Positions 26,748-35,240 of a DNA stretch of 64,000 bases are shown here, piece after piece. A model generated the notes under the pieces. That model searched no databases and was not told where the DNA came from. It saw only the letters and a program-made list of their open reading frames with translations. How positions within the stretch are numbered: the first letter of the stretch is position 1; each line of letters begins with the position of its first letter. Position numbers and translations under genes: made by a program. Source of the DNA: Pseudomonadota bacterium (GTDB lineage Bacteria > Myxococcota > Myxococcia > Myxococcales > Myxococcaceae); assembly GCA_023423535.1 (NCBI GenBank), contig JAFAFL010000137.1, positions 372,001 to 436,000 on the forward strand, written 5' to 3'.

Positions 26748-27410
26748 CTACCTCACGCTCGCCGGCAACAACACGGTGCCGCGAGGCCGCGCCCGGCCGT
26801 CGGCGGAGCGTTGTTCCTCGTCGTCTTCACCGACCTGCAGCGGCTCCGGCTGCGGCGGCAGGCCACGCTTCTCGCGGTCCTCCATCAGCACCCGGCTCAC
26901 CAGCGCGGCGTCCGGTCCGATGAAGAAGAACGCCAGCGGCGGCCCCAGCGCGGCCGTCACGAGGAACACGAGGTAGAACATCGCCTTCTTCAGGTCGAAG
27001 CCGGCGCGCTCCTTCAGCAAATCCACGGTGACCAGCAGCAGCGAGTCGCCCTCGGTGACCTTCAGCGTGCTGCCGCTGGGGAGATCCACGAACCTGCGCC
27101 CGCCCTCGGTGCGCACCGCCTCCGCCGGAAGCGGCTCGAACGCGCCCTTCGGCCCACCGGCCTTCGGCTTCTCCATCACCGCCAGCGGCGGCGGGTAGAA
27201 GCGCACGGAGTCTCCGCGCCACTCGGCGATGGGATAGCTCTCCGCGCCGTCCTCCAGCTGGAAGCCGAACAGCGGGTAGGTCGCCTGCTCGTCCACCCCG
27301 GCGACGACGGTGCCGTCCTTCCGGGAGTAGCTGCGGGCCTCGGTACGCATGGTGCCCCACGTCTGGCTGAACCAGAGGCGAAGGCGAGGGTCGGACGGTG
27401 CCGCGGACAC
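26748..27410 (-). CDS. Hypothetical single-pass membrane protein
   Basis: About 220 residues. No signal peptide; a mainly beta N-terminal half (LWFSQTWGTMRTEARSYSRK, PIAEWRGDSVRFYPPP), one hydrophobic segment near residues 140-165 (FYLVFLVTAALGPPLAFFFI) and a charged C-terminal tail. I do not recognise the family. GTG at 27410 is preferred over GTG at 27419: a -10-like TACACT occupies 27420-27425 (minus strand), directly against the latter codon and nine bases from the former. It is divergent from the GDT1 gene. Confidence 0.7.
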   Translation of the reverse strand: MSAAPSDPRLRLWFSQTWGTMRTEARSYSRKDGTVVAGVDEQATYPLFGFQLEDGAESYPIAEWRGDSVRFYPPPLAVMEKPKAGGPKGAFEPLPAEAVRTEGGRRFVDLPSGSTLKVTEGDSLLLVTVDLLKERAGFDLKKAMFYLVFLVTAALGPPLAFFFIGPDAALVSRVLMEDREKRGLPPQPEPLQVGEDDEEQRSADGRARPRGTVLLPASVR

Positions 27411-27490
27411 GTTGCTCACAGTGTACCCGTGACAGCCGGCCGAGCGAGATTGTTCCCGCGCTGCTCGGCCGTCAGGTGTATGGACGCCGC

Positions 27491-27784
27491 ATGGATTGGA
27501 AGCTCGTGGGAACGACGTTCGTGGCCATCTTTCTCGCCGAGCTCGGCGACAAGACCCAGCTCGCCACGCTGACCTTCTCCGCCTCCGGCACCTCGCGTTG
27601 GGCGGTGTTTCTCGGCTCGGCGACGGCGCTGGTCCTCACCTCCGCGATCGCGGTGCTCGCCGGCGAAGCGATCGTTCGCGTGGTGAGCCCGAAGATCATC
27701 CAGCGCGTGGCCGCGGTGGCCTTCCTCGTCATCGGCGGCTGGATGTTGTGGAACACCTTCGCGAACCCGGGCGAGCAGCTCTAG
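27491..27784 (+). CDS. Half-size TMEM165/GDT1 (UPF0016) membrane protein
   Basis: A 97-residue protein with three hydrophobic helices and one copy of the signature FLAELGDKTQLATL. Full-length GDT1 proteins carry two such halves and move Mn2+ or Ca2+ out of the cytoplasm. A single half would need to dimerise. The second half is not encoded next door; the following gene is on the opposite strand. The start ATG at 27491 was chosen because the membrane domain begins there; the upstream in-frame extension is basic and unlike the family. It ends seven bases before the convergent transporter gene. Confidence 0.88.
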   Translation: MDWKLVGTTFVAIFLAELGDKTQLATLTFSASGTSRWAVFLGSATALVLTSAIAVLAGEAIVRVVSPKIIQRVAAVAFLVIGGWMLWNTFANPGEQL

Positions 27785-27791
27785 CCGCTCT

Positions 27792-30728
27792 CTAACCGGC
27801 CGCGCGCCTGGCCGAGATCACCAGCGCCGCCTGCCTTCGCACCACTGCGGCCTCGTCGGTGAGCCGGCCCTCGGCCATGGCCCGCGCCCCGTTCGTGCCC
27901 GCCCTGACCGCGCACACCAGCGCGATCTCGCGGACGAAAGGACTGGGATCCGCCACCGCTGCGTTCAGCCGCTCCGTCAGCACCGCCGCGTCGATCACGC
28001 CCTCCGCATTGGCGGCGAAGTAGATCGCACACGCGCGGACCCAGGCGGTCTCGTCTCCCAGTAGCGCGGCCACGGTCTCGCCCGCGCCCAGCGTCGGAAG
28101 CGTCAGCACCTCCGCCGCGCTCTTCAGCTTCTCCGCGCGCGGCAGATCGTCGCTCAGTGGCAGGAGCTTCCGCTTCAGGTCGCGCTCGAGGAGGTTGTCG
28201 AGCAGCTCCACCGCGGTCGCTCGACGTCGCGGCGCATCCTCGGCGGTGGCGTCGCGGATGCCGGCGTGGATGCGCTCCATCTCCGCCTGCGGATAGAGCA
28301 CCGCGAGCAGCGTGAAGATCCGCCGTTCGCACGCGGCGACCTTCTCCGACAGGGCAGAGGAGAGCAGGGCGGCGGCGGACTCGGTGCCCACGCGGGCAGT
28401 CGCCGAAGAGACGCCCGCCCCGAGCCCCAGCGTCTGCGCCGCGGCCAGCGCGCCGTATGCGCGGACGAACTCGCGATCGAGCGCGGCGAGCACCGCGCTT
28501 CTGTCCACCGACGCGCGCACCTGCGGGACCGGCGAGCGCGCTGTCTTCGCCAGCGCCCGATAGACGAGCGTACGCAGCTCCTCGTCCCCTTCGTCGAGCG
28601 CGCGGCACAGCACCGCCACCGCCTCGGTCGTCGCTAGCCGTCCGAGCACCCTCGCCACCGCGCACCGCATGGGCTGCGCCTCGAGCCGGTTCGCCAGCAC
28701 CTTTCCCAGCACAGGGACGATCGAAGGCCCGAACTGGGAGAGCGCCTCCACCGCCTCGCGTCCGGTCTGCGGCGAGCGCGTCTTGTAGATGAGCGGGATG
28801 ACCAGCTCGCTGTTGCGAAGAATGCCCGCCGAAGCAATGGCCTCGCGCCGCACCGCGGGATCCGCGTCGTTCATCAGCTCCAGCACCGGCTGGTAGAAAT
28901 TGGAGACGCCAATCGCGCCGAGCACGTGCGCCGCGTGTCGCCGCATCACCGGATCCGGATCGGCGATGAGCCCCTTCAGCGCCTCCGCCGCCATCAGCAC
29001 GCCATCGAGCCCGCCGTAGCGGATCATCCCGGTGATCGCCGCGCCTCGCACCGCCGCGTCCGCGTCGCGCAGGAACGGCTTCACGCTCCGCACCGCGCGG
29101 TCCTTGCCGATGGAGCAGAACGCGTCCACCGCCTTCGCGCGCACCGCCGGATCCGCGTCCTCGAAGCGCCGGAAGATCGAGTTCGCGAACCGCACCGCCT
29201 CGCGCCGCTTGTAGTAGTCGAGCGCCGCGATCCGGATCTGGGGGAGGGGATGGTCGAGCAGGGCCTCCACCCGATGGTCGAGCCCGATGTCCTCCACGTG
29301 CGGCAAGAGCTCCAGCGCGTTGAGGACCTCGCGCGGGTCGCCGCTCTCCAGCGCGCGGGTGAGCACGCGGATCGCCGCGCCGTCTCGAACCTTGTAGGGC
29401 GCGCTGGCCAGATCGAGCCTGCGGTGACGCAGGTTCTCCTGCAGGCTCTTCACGTACCCCTTGCGCAGCGCGAGCACCGCCCCCAGCCACAGCACGCACA
29501 GCCCCACCGCCACCCACGCGAGACGCCACGGATCTCCGCCGAACACGGCGCGGTAGCCCAGCAGCGCGAGGCCCGCGGCGCCGATGCTCACCGGCTTCAC
29601 CACGCTGTCGATGAACGCCTTCGCCGACGCGCGCGCGTGAGGGGAGAGCGGCAGGTAGAGGATCTGCGAGGTCGCGTCGTTGATGGAGTAGCGGAAGAGG
29701 TTGTCCGATCCCTTCACCATCGCGGCGGCCCACAAGGCGGGCACCAGCGCGAGCACCAGCGATCCTCCGCCGAGCGCCAGCGGCAACACGCTCAGCGCCC
29801 CGACCACACCTACCCGCTCGAGGATCCGCCCGGTGCCGAAGAGCTGCAGCGCCAGCGCGAGCACGCCGACCACCGAATAGAAGTAGCCGAAGAACGCCGC
29901 GAGCTGATCGACCGGGAAGCTGTTCCCCGCGATCACCTTGAACTGGAAGTCCACGATGCTCGTGGTGAGGAAGGTCAGCGCCACCAGCGCCGCCACCATG
30001 CGCAGGTGCGGATTGCCGAAGACCCGGCCTGCGCCGCCCGCGGAAGCGCCAGCCCCTGAACGCCTCGCAGGACGTGCCACGCCCCTGGACCCGCCACCGG
30101 AAAGCGCCGCCGCGCGCGCGAACATCCGCTGCCGCCCGAGCCTCCCCGCGAACATCGCCGACACCGCGGTCCCCGCCAGCAGCACCGCGCACATGAGGAG
30201 GATCGCGCTTGCGCCCAGGCCCTTCGCCACCTGCGCGGTGAGGAACCCGATGACGATGTTCGCCACCATCCCGCCCGAGCCGATGAACCCGTAGAGCCGC
30301 TTCGCCTCGCGCGCGTGGAAGAGCTCGTTGGCCAGGGTCCAGAACTGCACGAGGGTGAGCGCCCCCATCACCTCCACGTACACGTAGAGCAGGTGGTAGA
30401 CGAAGGGCACCTCCGCCCGCTGCGCCGCCCACGCCACGAGGTACAGGCCGCCGAAGAGGATCGCCGAACCCACCGCCATCCGGTCCCGGCGCACCCTCGC
30501 CGCGAACGGTGCATACAAAAGACCCACACCGGCCACCGCCGCGGCCGACGCCACGTACATCCAGGGGAGGGTGGCCCTGTCCGCCCCCGCCAGAAAGAGC
30601 GCGTCCCTCACCGCGCGCCCGGCGGTAAAGGCCCCGACCGCGAAGAGGTTGTGAAGGAGGAGCAGGCCCGTGAGCCCGCGTTCGCCTCGACGGACGGGGA
30701 ACGCGCTCTGGAGCACCCGCAAAAGCAA
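27792..30728 (-). CDS. NTT-type nucleotide transporter domain fused to HEAT repeats
   Basis: About 978 residues. The N-terminal ~430 residues hold some 11-12 transmembrane helices of the ATP/ADP-translocase (NTT)/MFS type (VYVEVMGALTLVQFWTLANE, REAKRLYGFIGSGGMVANI, KGSDNLFRYSINDATSQIL, AFIDSVVKPVSIG). The rest is a long array of HEAT/armadillo helices (LPQIRIAALDYYKR, DADPAVRAKAVDAF, DPVMRRHAAHVLGAIG). Known NTT proteins exchange nucleotides in organelles and intracellular bacteria; free-living relatives with HEAT tails have no proven substrate. Start: TTG at 30728 is preferred because codons from GTG 30773 onward have poor third-position G+C, and TAGGCT lies eight bases upstream; GTG 30716 is also possible. 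Confidence 0.83.
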   Translation of the reverse strand: MLLRVLQSAFPVRRGERGLTGLLLLHNLFAVGAFTAGRAVRDALFLAGADRATLPWMYVASAAAVAGVGLLYAPFAARVRRDRMAVGSAILFGGLYLVAWAAQRAEVPFVYHLLYVYVEVMGALTLVQFWTLANELFHAREAKRLYGFIGSGGMVANIVIGFLTAQVAKGLGASAILLMCAVLLAGTAVSAMFAGRLGRQRMFARAAALSGGGSRGVARPARRSGAGASAGGAGRVFGNPHLRMVAALVALTFLTTSIVDFQFKVIAGNSFPVDQLAAFFGYFYSVVGVLALALQLFGTGRILERVGVVGALSVLPLALGGGSLVLALVPALWAAAMVKGSDNLFRYSINDATSQILYLPLSPHARASAKAFIDSVVKPVSIGAAGLALLGYRAVFGGDPWRLAWVAVGLCVLWLGAVLALRKGYVKSLQENLRHRRLDLASAPYKVRDGAAIRVLTRALESGDPREVLNALELLPHVEDIGLDHRVEALLDHPLPQIRIAALDYYKRREAVRFANSIFRRFEDADPAVRAKAVDAFCSIGKDRAVRSVKPFLRDADAAVRGAAITGMIRYGGLDGVLMAAEALKGLIADPDPVMRRHAAHVLGAIGVSNFYQPVLELMNDADPAVRREAIASAGILRNSELVIPLIYKTRSPQTGREAVEALSQFGPSIVPVLGKVLANRLEAQPMRCAVARVLGRLATTEAVAVLCRALDEGDEELRTLVYRALAKTARSPVPQVRASVDRSAVLAALDREFVRAYGALAAAQTLGLGAGVSSATARVGTESAAALLSSALSEKVAACERRIFTLLAVLYPQAEMERIHAGIRDATAEDAPRRRATAVELLDNLLERDLKRKLLPLSDDLPRAEKLKSAAEVLTLPTLGAGETVAALLGDETAWVRACAIYFAANAEGVIDAAVLTERLNAAVADPSPFVREIALVCAVRAGTNGARAMAEGRLTDEAAVVRRQAALVISARRAAG

Positions 30729-30816
30729 GCGGCCCGAGCCTAACAGGCCTCGGACCGCTCGCCGATCTCCCACCCCTGAGAGAACCCTTAATTCGATCCC
30801 TGCAACAGCGGATACG

Positions 30817-31704
30817 TCACTGCATTTCCATCATTTCAGGGTCGACTTCCGTCATCAGCTGCGCGAGCTCCATCTTCAGCTTCTCCTTCGCGCGAATCTC
30901 CAGCTGGCGCGCGCGCTCGCGGCTGAACCCGAAGTGCTCGCCGAGCTCCTTCAGCGTCATCGGCCGCTCGTTCATCACGCGCTGCTCGATGATGAAGCGC
31001 TCGCGCGGGTCGAGCCTGCGCAGGGCGGTCTGGACGCGCGCGGAGACGATGCCCGCCTCCTCCTTGTCCGCCACCTCGTCGTCCTGTCCCACCGCATCCG
31101 ACACCACGAAGTCCACGTGCGAGTTGCCGCCGTCCTCGCCCATCGGCGCGTCGAGCGACAGGTCCCGGCCGCCCATCCGCTGCTCCATCTCGCGGACCTC
31201 GGAGGGCTTCACGTTCAGCCGCTTCGCGATGTCGTCCACGTTGGCGATGGTGCTCTCGCCGGCGCCGTTGAGCTTCTCCAGCTCACGCCGCGTGCGCGCG
31301 AGGCTGAAGAACAGCTTCCGCTGCGCCTGCGTCGTGCCCAGCTTCACCAGTGACCAGGACTTGAGGATGTAGTTCTGGATGTAGGCGCGGATCCACCAGA
31401 CCGCGTAGGAGATGAGCCGGATGCCCTTGTCGGCGTCGAACTTCTGGACCGCCTTCATCAGGCCGATGTTTCCCTCCTGGATGAGGTCCGCCATCCGGAT
31501 GCCGTACGAGCGGTACTCGTAGGAGACCTTCACCACGAAGCGGAGGTTCGCCGTGACCAGACGGTGGCCGGCCTGCAGATCGCCCTTGGCGTACTTGCGC
31601 GCCAGCGCCTGCTCCTCCTCGACGGTCAGCAGCGGGTAGCGGTTGATCTCCGCCAGGTACATGGAGAGCGAGCCGGGGCTCGAGGACTCGGTGGACATCT
31701 GCAT
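30817..31704 (-). CDS. rpoH: RpoH-type (sigma-32 family) alternative sigma factor
   Basis: A 295-residue sigma-70-family protein. Region 1.2 (SLSMYLAEINRYPLLTVEEE), region 2 (RLVTANLRFVVKV, DLIQEGNIGLMKAVQKFD, RLISYAVWWIRAYIQ), the RpoH box (QRKLFFSLARTRRE) and region 4 (MTLKELGEHFGFSRERARQL) are all present. The RpoH box marks it as sigma-32 type, used for heat-shock or developmental genes; myxobacteria carry several. The start is ATG at 31704: AAGGGAG lies six bases upstream; the longer GTG form at 31752 has no proper ribosome site. A sigma-54 promoter lies 79 bases upstream. Confidence 0.92.
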   Translation of the reverse strand: MQMSTESSSPGSLSMYLAEINRYPLLTVEEEQALARKYAKGDLQAGHRLVTANLRFVVKVSYEYRSYGIRMADLIQEGNIGLMKAVQKFDADKGIRLISYAVWWIRAYIQNYILKSWSLVKLGTTQAQRKLFFSLARTRRELEKLNGAGESTIANVDDIAKRLNVKPSEVREMEQRMGGRDLSLDAPMGEDGGNSHVDFVVSDAVGQDDEVADKEEAGIVSARVQTALRRLDPRERFIIEQRVMNERPMTLKELGEHFGFSRERARQLEIRAKEKLKMELAQLMTEVDPEMMEMQ

Positions 31705-31710
31705 GGGCTT

Positions 31711-31717
31711 CTCCCTT
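31711..31717 (-). promoter_or_regulatory. Ribosome binding site fixing the sigma-factor start
   Basis: On the minus strand this reads AAGGGAG, six bases before ATG at 31704. It decides that start over the in-frame GTG at 31752. Confidence 0.8.
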
Positions 31718-31782
31718 TTCGACCTTCTCGAAGGCTTCTTTTCCGACGCCACTCCCCAACCTCCCGTGTGTGCCTTGCCTTC

Positions 31783-31798
31783 AGCAATGCGGGTGCCA
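31783..31798 (-). promoter_or_regulatory. Sigma-54 (RpoN) promoter of the RpoH-type sigma gene
   Basis: On the minus strand the sequence is TGGCACCCGCATTGCT. It matches the consensus TGGCAC-N5-TTGCW exactly, with the GG and GC doublets ten bases apart. Transcription would start near 31772, leaving a leader of about 68 bases to the ATG at 31704. Sigma-54 promoters need an enhancer-binding protein; no binding site was identified. Confidence 0.82.
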
Positions 31799-31880
31799 AA
31801 GGCTTGTCATCAGAAAACGCTAGTGAATACGGCAGCTTCGCGTCTCTCGACGCCAGGACGGCTCCTCCTTTCCGTAACTC

Positions 31881-32078
31881 TTACCGATCCGGCTCGCCCC
31901 GCTCCGGCGAGGGGTCTGTAGATTCTTCCGACGTGCGCCGTGGGGGGGCCTTGACGGGCACCGCGTCCGAGGGCCGCCAGCCGTCGGGACTGCTGGAGGG
32001 CCCGGACGGATCCACCAGGCGCTCATGTCGTGCCGGGACGAAAGGCCTCGGCTTCTTCTCGGTGGAATCAGTTGCCAT
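31881..32078 (-). CDS. Small Pro/Ser-rich hypothetical protein (65 aa)
   Basis: A 65-residue hydrophilic, probably disordered protein (MATDSTEKKPRPFVPARHER, then many Pro, Ser, Asp). It has no known domain. It is supported mainly by its start: GGAGGTG at a good distance from ATG 32078, the best Shine-Dalgarno match in this region, with TAGGCT ~19 bases further up as a possible -10 box. It lies upstream of the sigma-54 promoter of the sigma gene on the same strand. Confidence 0.65.
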   Translation of the reverse strand: MATDSTEKKPRPFVPARHERLVDPSGPSSSPDGWRPSDAVPVKAPPRRTSEESTDPSPERGEPDR

Positions 32079-32171
32079 GGCGCACCTCCAGAGAGGCAGC
32101 CTAGGCACGTGGCACTCCCGGTTCAGCGGGACCGCAGATGCAAGCCCGCAGGGCAGGCAGGCACCGGGACG

Positions 32172-34220
32172 TCACCTCTGGCGCAGCGCTTCCTTCAGCG
32201 CGACGAGCAGCCGCCGCCGTTCGACCGCGGACAGCTCCCGGCCACCGAAGCGGGCGGCGGTCCAGGCCTCCACCACCTCGCGGAGGGCCGACGCCGCAGC
32301 GTGACCCTCGGCGCGCATTCGCTCCGCACGCTCTTCGAATCCCTCACCGGCCACCGCGGGAACGCCGGCCCGGGCGAGCATCGCCTCGGCCAGGTCGCGC
32401 AAAAGCGTGGCCGGATGGCTCGACCGCCCGCGCGAGAGCACGCGCCGCAGCCGCCAGTACCCATAGAGGAGGAGCGCGAACGCCCCGAGCAACATCCAGA
32501 GCTCGCGCGTCGGCTTCGGCAGTCCGCCTGTCGTCCCCGAGCCGCTGGAGGCGACCTGCGCGCCGTCGCCCCGGACCCGCTCCCACGCGCGCATCACCAG
32601 CCGCGCCTGATCCCGCAGCGAGTACTCCAGCACCGAGTTCCGCCACATCCCCTCGACCGCTTCGTACTGCCGCAGGAGCCAGCCGAGCACCGCGGAAGGT
32701 CTCGCCGCGCGTCCCGCCGCCGGCGTCGCATCGAGGTTCACGAAGCCGCGGCCGTCCACCCAGACCTGCGTCCACGCGTGCGCGTCACCGGCCCGCAGAA
32801 CGTAGGTGCCGTCGTCGTCGGTGCGCTCGCCGCCGTAGAAGCCGGTGGCCACGCGCGCCGGAATGCCCTGGGTGCGCAGCATCACCGCCAGCGCCGAGGC
32901 GAAGTATTCGCAGTGACCCGCGCGGCGCTCGAAGAGGAAGTGCGCGAGCGGATCGCCCTCCGTCTCCGGCAGGTCCAGCGTGTAGCGGAAGGTGGACTGA
33001 AGCCACGTCTCCAGCCGGCGTCCGGCGCGCAGCGGATCCTGCTCTCCGGCCAACTGCGTGCGGGCCAGCTCGGCGATGCGCGGATCGAGCCCCTCCGGCA
33101 GCGAGATCAAGGCCGCGCGTTCGGCCTCTTCCAATGGCGGCGGCGCGGGGAGCTCATCCGGCTTGCGCGCGCTGAGCGCCACGTAGGCGTAGAGCTCGGC
33201 GCGGTCGCGGAAGCGCACGTCCTGTCCCGGCCGGTGCACGAGCCGCGTCTGTCCGTGGCTCGAGCCCGTCTGCGTGCGCGCGCCGCTGAAGGCGACCGTC
33301 TCCACCATCCCCAGCGCCACGTTCGCGCCCAGCGCGGGCAAGAGCTCGAAGCGCTGGCGCAGCAGCGGGGTCTGCCCATCGAGGTAAGGGCGCACCGTCA
33401 CCCGCTGCGACGGCGCGGTGTCCTCTGCGCTGCCGGTCCACGCGGTGCCGGTGAATGTGCCGAAGGTCGCCGCGAGGAAGTAGGCGTCCAGCCTGTCGGT
33501 GCGCGGATCCGGCGAGAGCTCCACCCGGGCCACCACGCGCGGGTTCGTCTTGATCGTCCCGCCGCCGGAGGTCAGCTGCAGGCCCGCGCTGTTCAGTCCC
33601 GTCGCGCTGCCGAGGCCTCTGGAGACGCGCCCGCCGGCCACGTTCCACGAGAGCCGGGGGAAGACCGCGAAGAGCACGACCGCGCCTCCCAGCGCCGCCG
33701 CCATGCCCCACGCGCCGAAGCGCAAGGCCGGCCCCGATGCCACCCGTTCGCCCGGACCCGCCGAGCCCTCCATCACCGCCAGCAGCAGCGAGAGGCAGGC
33801 GAGGGTGGCGTACACCGCGAGCGCGACCGCGAAGAGCAATTCACCGGAGAGCGCCGCGCCGCCGGCGATCATCAGCAGGCCGGTGAGGTGCACCTGCTGG
33901 TCGGTGCGCGCGGAGGGCTCGGACAACATCCGCTGCGCGGTGATCAACGCGGCAAAGGCGCAGGCCGAGACGACGAGATCGAGCCCGCCTGCGGCCGCGG
34001 AGGAGTAGAGCGCGATCGCCCCGACCACGAGCACGACGCCGCTCGCTCTGGGCACCAGACGAAGCACCCGCCGATCGGCCAGCGCGCACAGAAGCGCCGT
34101 GCCGAACGCAGCGATCGTCCACAGCGGCAGCTCGCCGGAGAGCGCCATGGAGACGAACGCCGCGCCCGCCGCCAGATCGCGCAGCACGAGGCGCAGCCGC
34201 GAACGCCTCGCGAAGCTCAC
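32172..34220 (-). CDS. TgpA-type transmembrane transglutaminase-like protein
   Basis: A 682-residue protein: about six N-terminal membrane helices (~10-200), a periplasmic region with a transglutaminase-like domain (~380-500), a further membrane helix near 575 (LWMLLGAFALLLYGYWRL) and a cytoplasmic C-terminal domain (DUF4129-like). The Cys-His-Asp triad is visible: Cys in RAGHCEYFASALAVML, His in AGDAHAWTQVWV, Asp in FVNLDATPAAG. TgpA of Pseudomonas is a periplasmic enzyme important for growth; its substrate is not settled. GTG at 34220 overlaps the DUF58 stop (GTGA) behind a GGGAGG site. It is the last gene of a MoxR-DUF58-TgpA operon. Confidence 0.9.
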   Translation of the reverse strand: MSFARRSRLRLVLRDLAAGAAFVSMALSGELPLWTIAAFGTALLCALADRRVLRLVPRASGVVLVVGAIALYSSAAAGGLDLVVSACAFAALITAQRMLSEPSARTDQQVHLTGLLMIAGGAALSGELLFAVALAVYATLACLSLLLAVMEGSAGPGERVASGPALRFGAWGMAAALGGAVVLFAVFPRLSWNVAGGRVSRGLGSATGLNSAGLQLTSGGGTIKTNPRVVARVELSPDPRTDRLDAYFLAATFGTFTGTAWTGSAEDTAPSQRVTVRPYLDGQTPLLRQRFELLPALGANVALGMVETVAFSGARTQTGSSHGQTRLVHRPGQDVRFRDRAELYAYVALSARKPDELPAPPPLEEAERAALISLPEGLDPRIAELARTQLAGEQDPLRAGRRLETWLQSTFRYTLDLPETEGDPLAHFLFERRAGHCEYFASALAVMLRTQGIPARVATGFYGGERTDDDGTYVLRAGDAHAWTQVWVDGRGFVNLDATPAAGRAARPSAVLGWLLRQYEAVEGMWRNSVLEYSLRDQARLVMRAWERVRGDGAQVASSGSGTTGGLPKPTRELWMLLGAFALLLYGYWRLRRVLSRGRSSHPATLLRDLAEAMLARAGVPAVAGEGFEERAERMRAEGHAAASALREVVEAWTAARFGGRELSAVERRRLLVALKEALRQR

Positions 34221-35227
34221 GCGGCCTCCCGCTCTGGCATCGACTCCGCGCCGCTCTCCGTAAAGCCCAGCCCGCACAGCGCCCGGAGGATCCGCCGCTC
34301 CTGCGCCACGCCCGCCGCGGGTCGAAGGGCAATCGACTCGCTCTCGAAGCCGACCTCGTGGCCCGCCTGCACGAGCCTGCGCGCCTGCGCCGCGAGCCGC
34401 TCGCACTCGCGCTCCAGCGCCTCGGAGGGGATCTCCGTCGTCGCGCGGAGGATGACCTGCCGGCGCTCGTCGCGCGCGCGATCGAGCTTCACCCACTGCC
34501 CGAGCGATGCGCTCCTCGGCCCGTGGATCCGGCGCGCCTCCTCACCGTCCCGCAGCGGCGAGAGCCCGGTCACATCGCCCACGCCTCCCACCGCGCGCGG
34601 GTTCGGGTTCTGTCCATCCTGCGGATCCGTCGCCGACGCCGAGCCTCGCTCCTGCGGCAGCCGGCGCGGGTAGACGTGGAGAACGCCCGGCGCCTCGACC
34701 ACGAGGCTCTTCTGGAAGAGGCCGAAGGGAAACTGCGTCGTCACCCGGATGCGGACGAGCGCATGCGGTCCACGACGTGCGGCGATCAGCTCGCCTCGGA
34801 CGATCCGCTCCTCGCCCGGCGGTAGGTGCGCGAGCCTCCCCGCGCCCTCCACCGCCGCGTCCGCCTCAGCGAGCTCCAGCGCGAAGGCATGACCGCGCTG
34901 ACGGGAGACGGCCCAGCGGAAGGAGAAGGGCTCGCCCGCGAAGGCCGCGTCCGCGCCGATGCGCCGGACGGTGAGGCCGCGCAGCACGCGCTCGGAGAGG
35001 ATCCCGGAGATGACGATGAGGCTCAGCTGCAGCGCGAGCACGAGGTAGAGCAGGTTGTTCCCCGTGTTCAGCGCCCCGAGCCCCACGCCCACCGTCACCA
35101 CGAGGTAGGTCCTCCCCGCCCGGGTGACCTTCAAGGTCCGCGGCGGCCGGAGGGCGCGCGACAACTTTACCCTCCATTTCGGGAGCTTGCGCTGTCCGGT
35201 GATGAACGGCTGCTTCGGGAGGGACAT
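34217..35227 (-). CDS. DUF58 domain membrane protein
   Basis: A 336-residue protein with two N-terminal membrane helices (YLVVTVGVGLGALNTGNNLL, LVLALQLSLIVISGIL) and a C-terminal DUF58 region; the recognisable GDVTGLSPLRDGEEARRIH and W-type motif (LGQWVKLDRARDE) lie around residues 215-260. DUF58 proteins pair with MoxR ATPases and often contain a degenerate VWA-like fold. Its gene sits between moxR-type and tgpA-type genes, overlapping the latter by four bases. The role is presumably assembly or quality control of an envelope complex; the target is unknown. Confidence 0.88.
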   Translation of the reverse strand: MSLPKQPFITGQRKLPKWRVKLSRALRPPRTLKVTRAGRTYLVVTVGVGLGALNTGNNLLYLVLALQLSLIVISGILSERVLRGLTVRRIGADAAFAGEPFSFRWAVSRQRGHAFALELAEADAAVEGAGRLAHLPPGEERIVRGELIAARRGPHALVRIRVTTQFPFGLFQKSLVVEAPGVLHVYPRRLPQERGSASATDPQDGQNPNPRAVGGVGDVTGLSPLRDGEEARRIHGPRSASLGQWVKLDRARDERRQVILRATTEIPSEALERECERLAAQARRLVQAGHEVGFESESIALRPAAGVAQERRILRALCGLGFTESGAESMPEREAA

Positions 35228-35240
35228 CGCGCGCCAAAGG

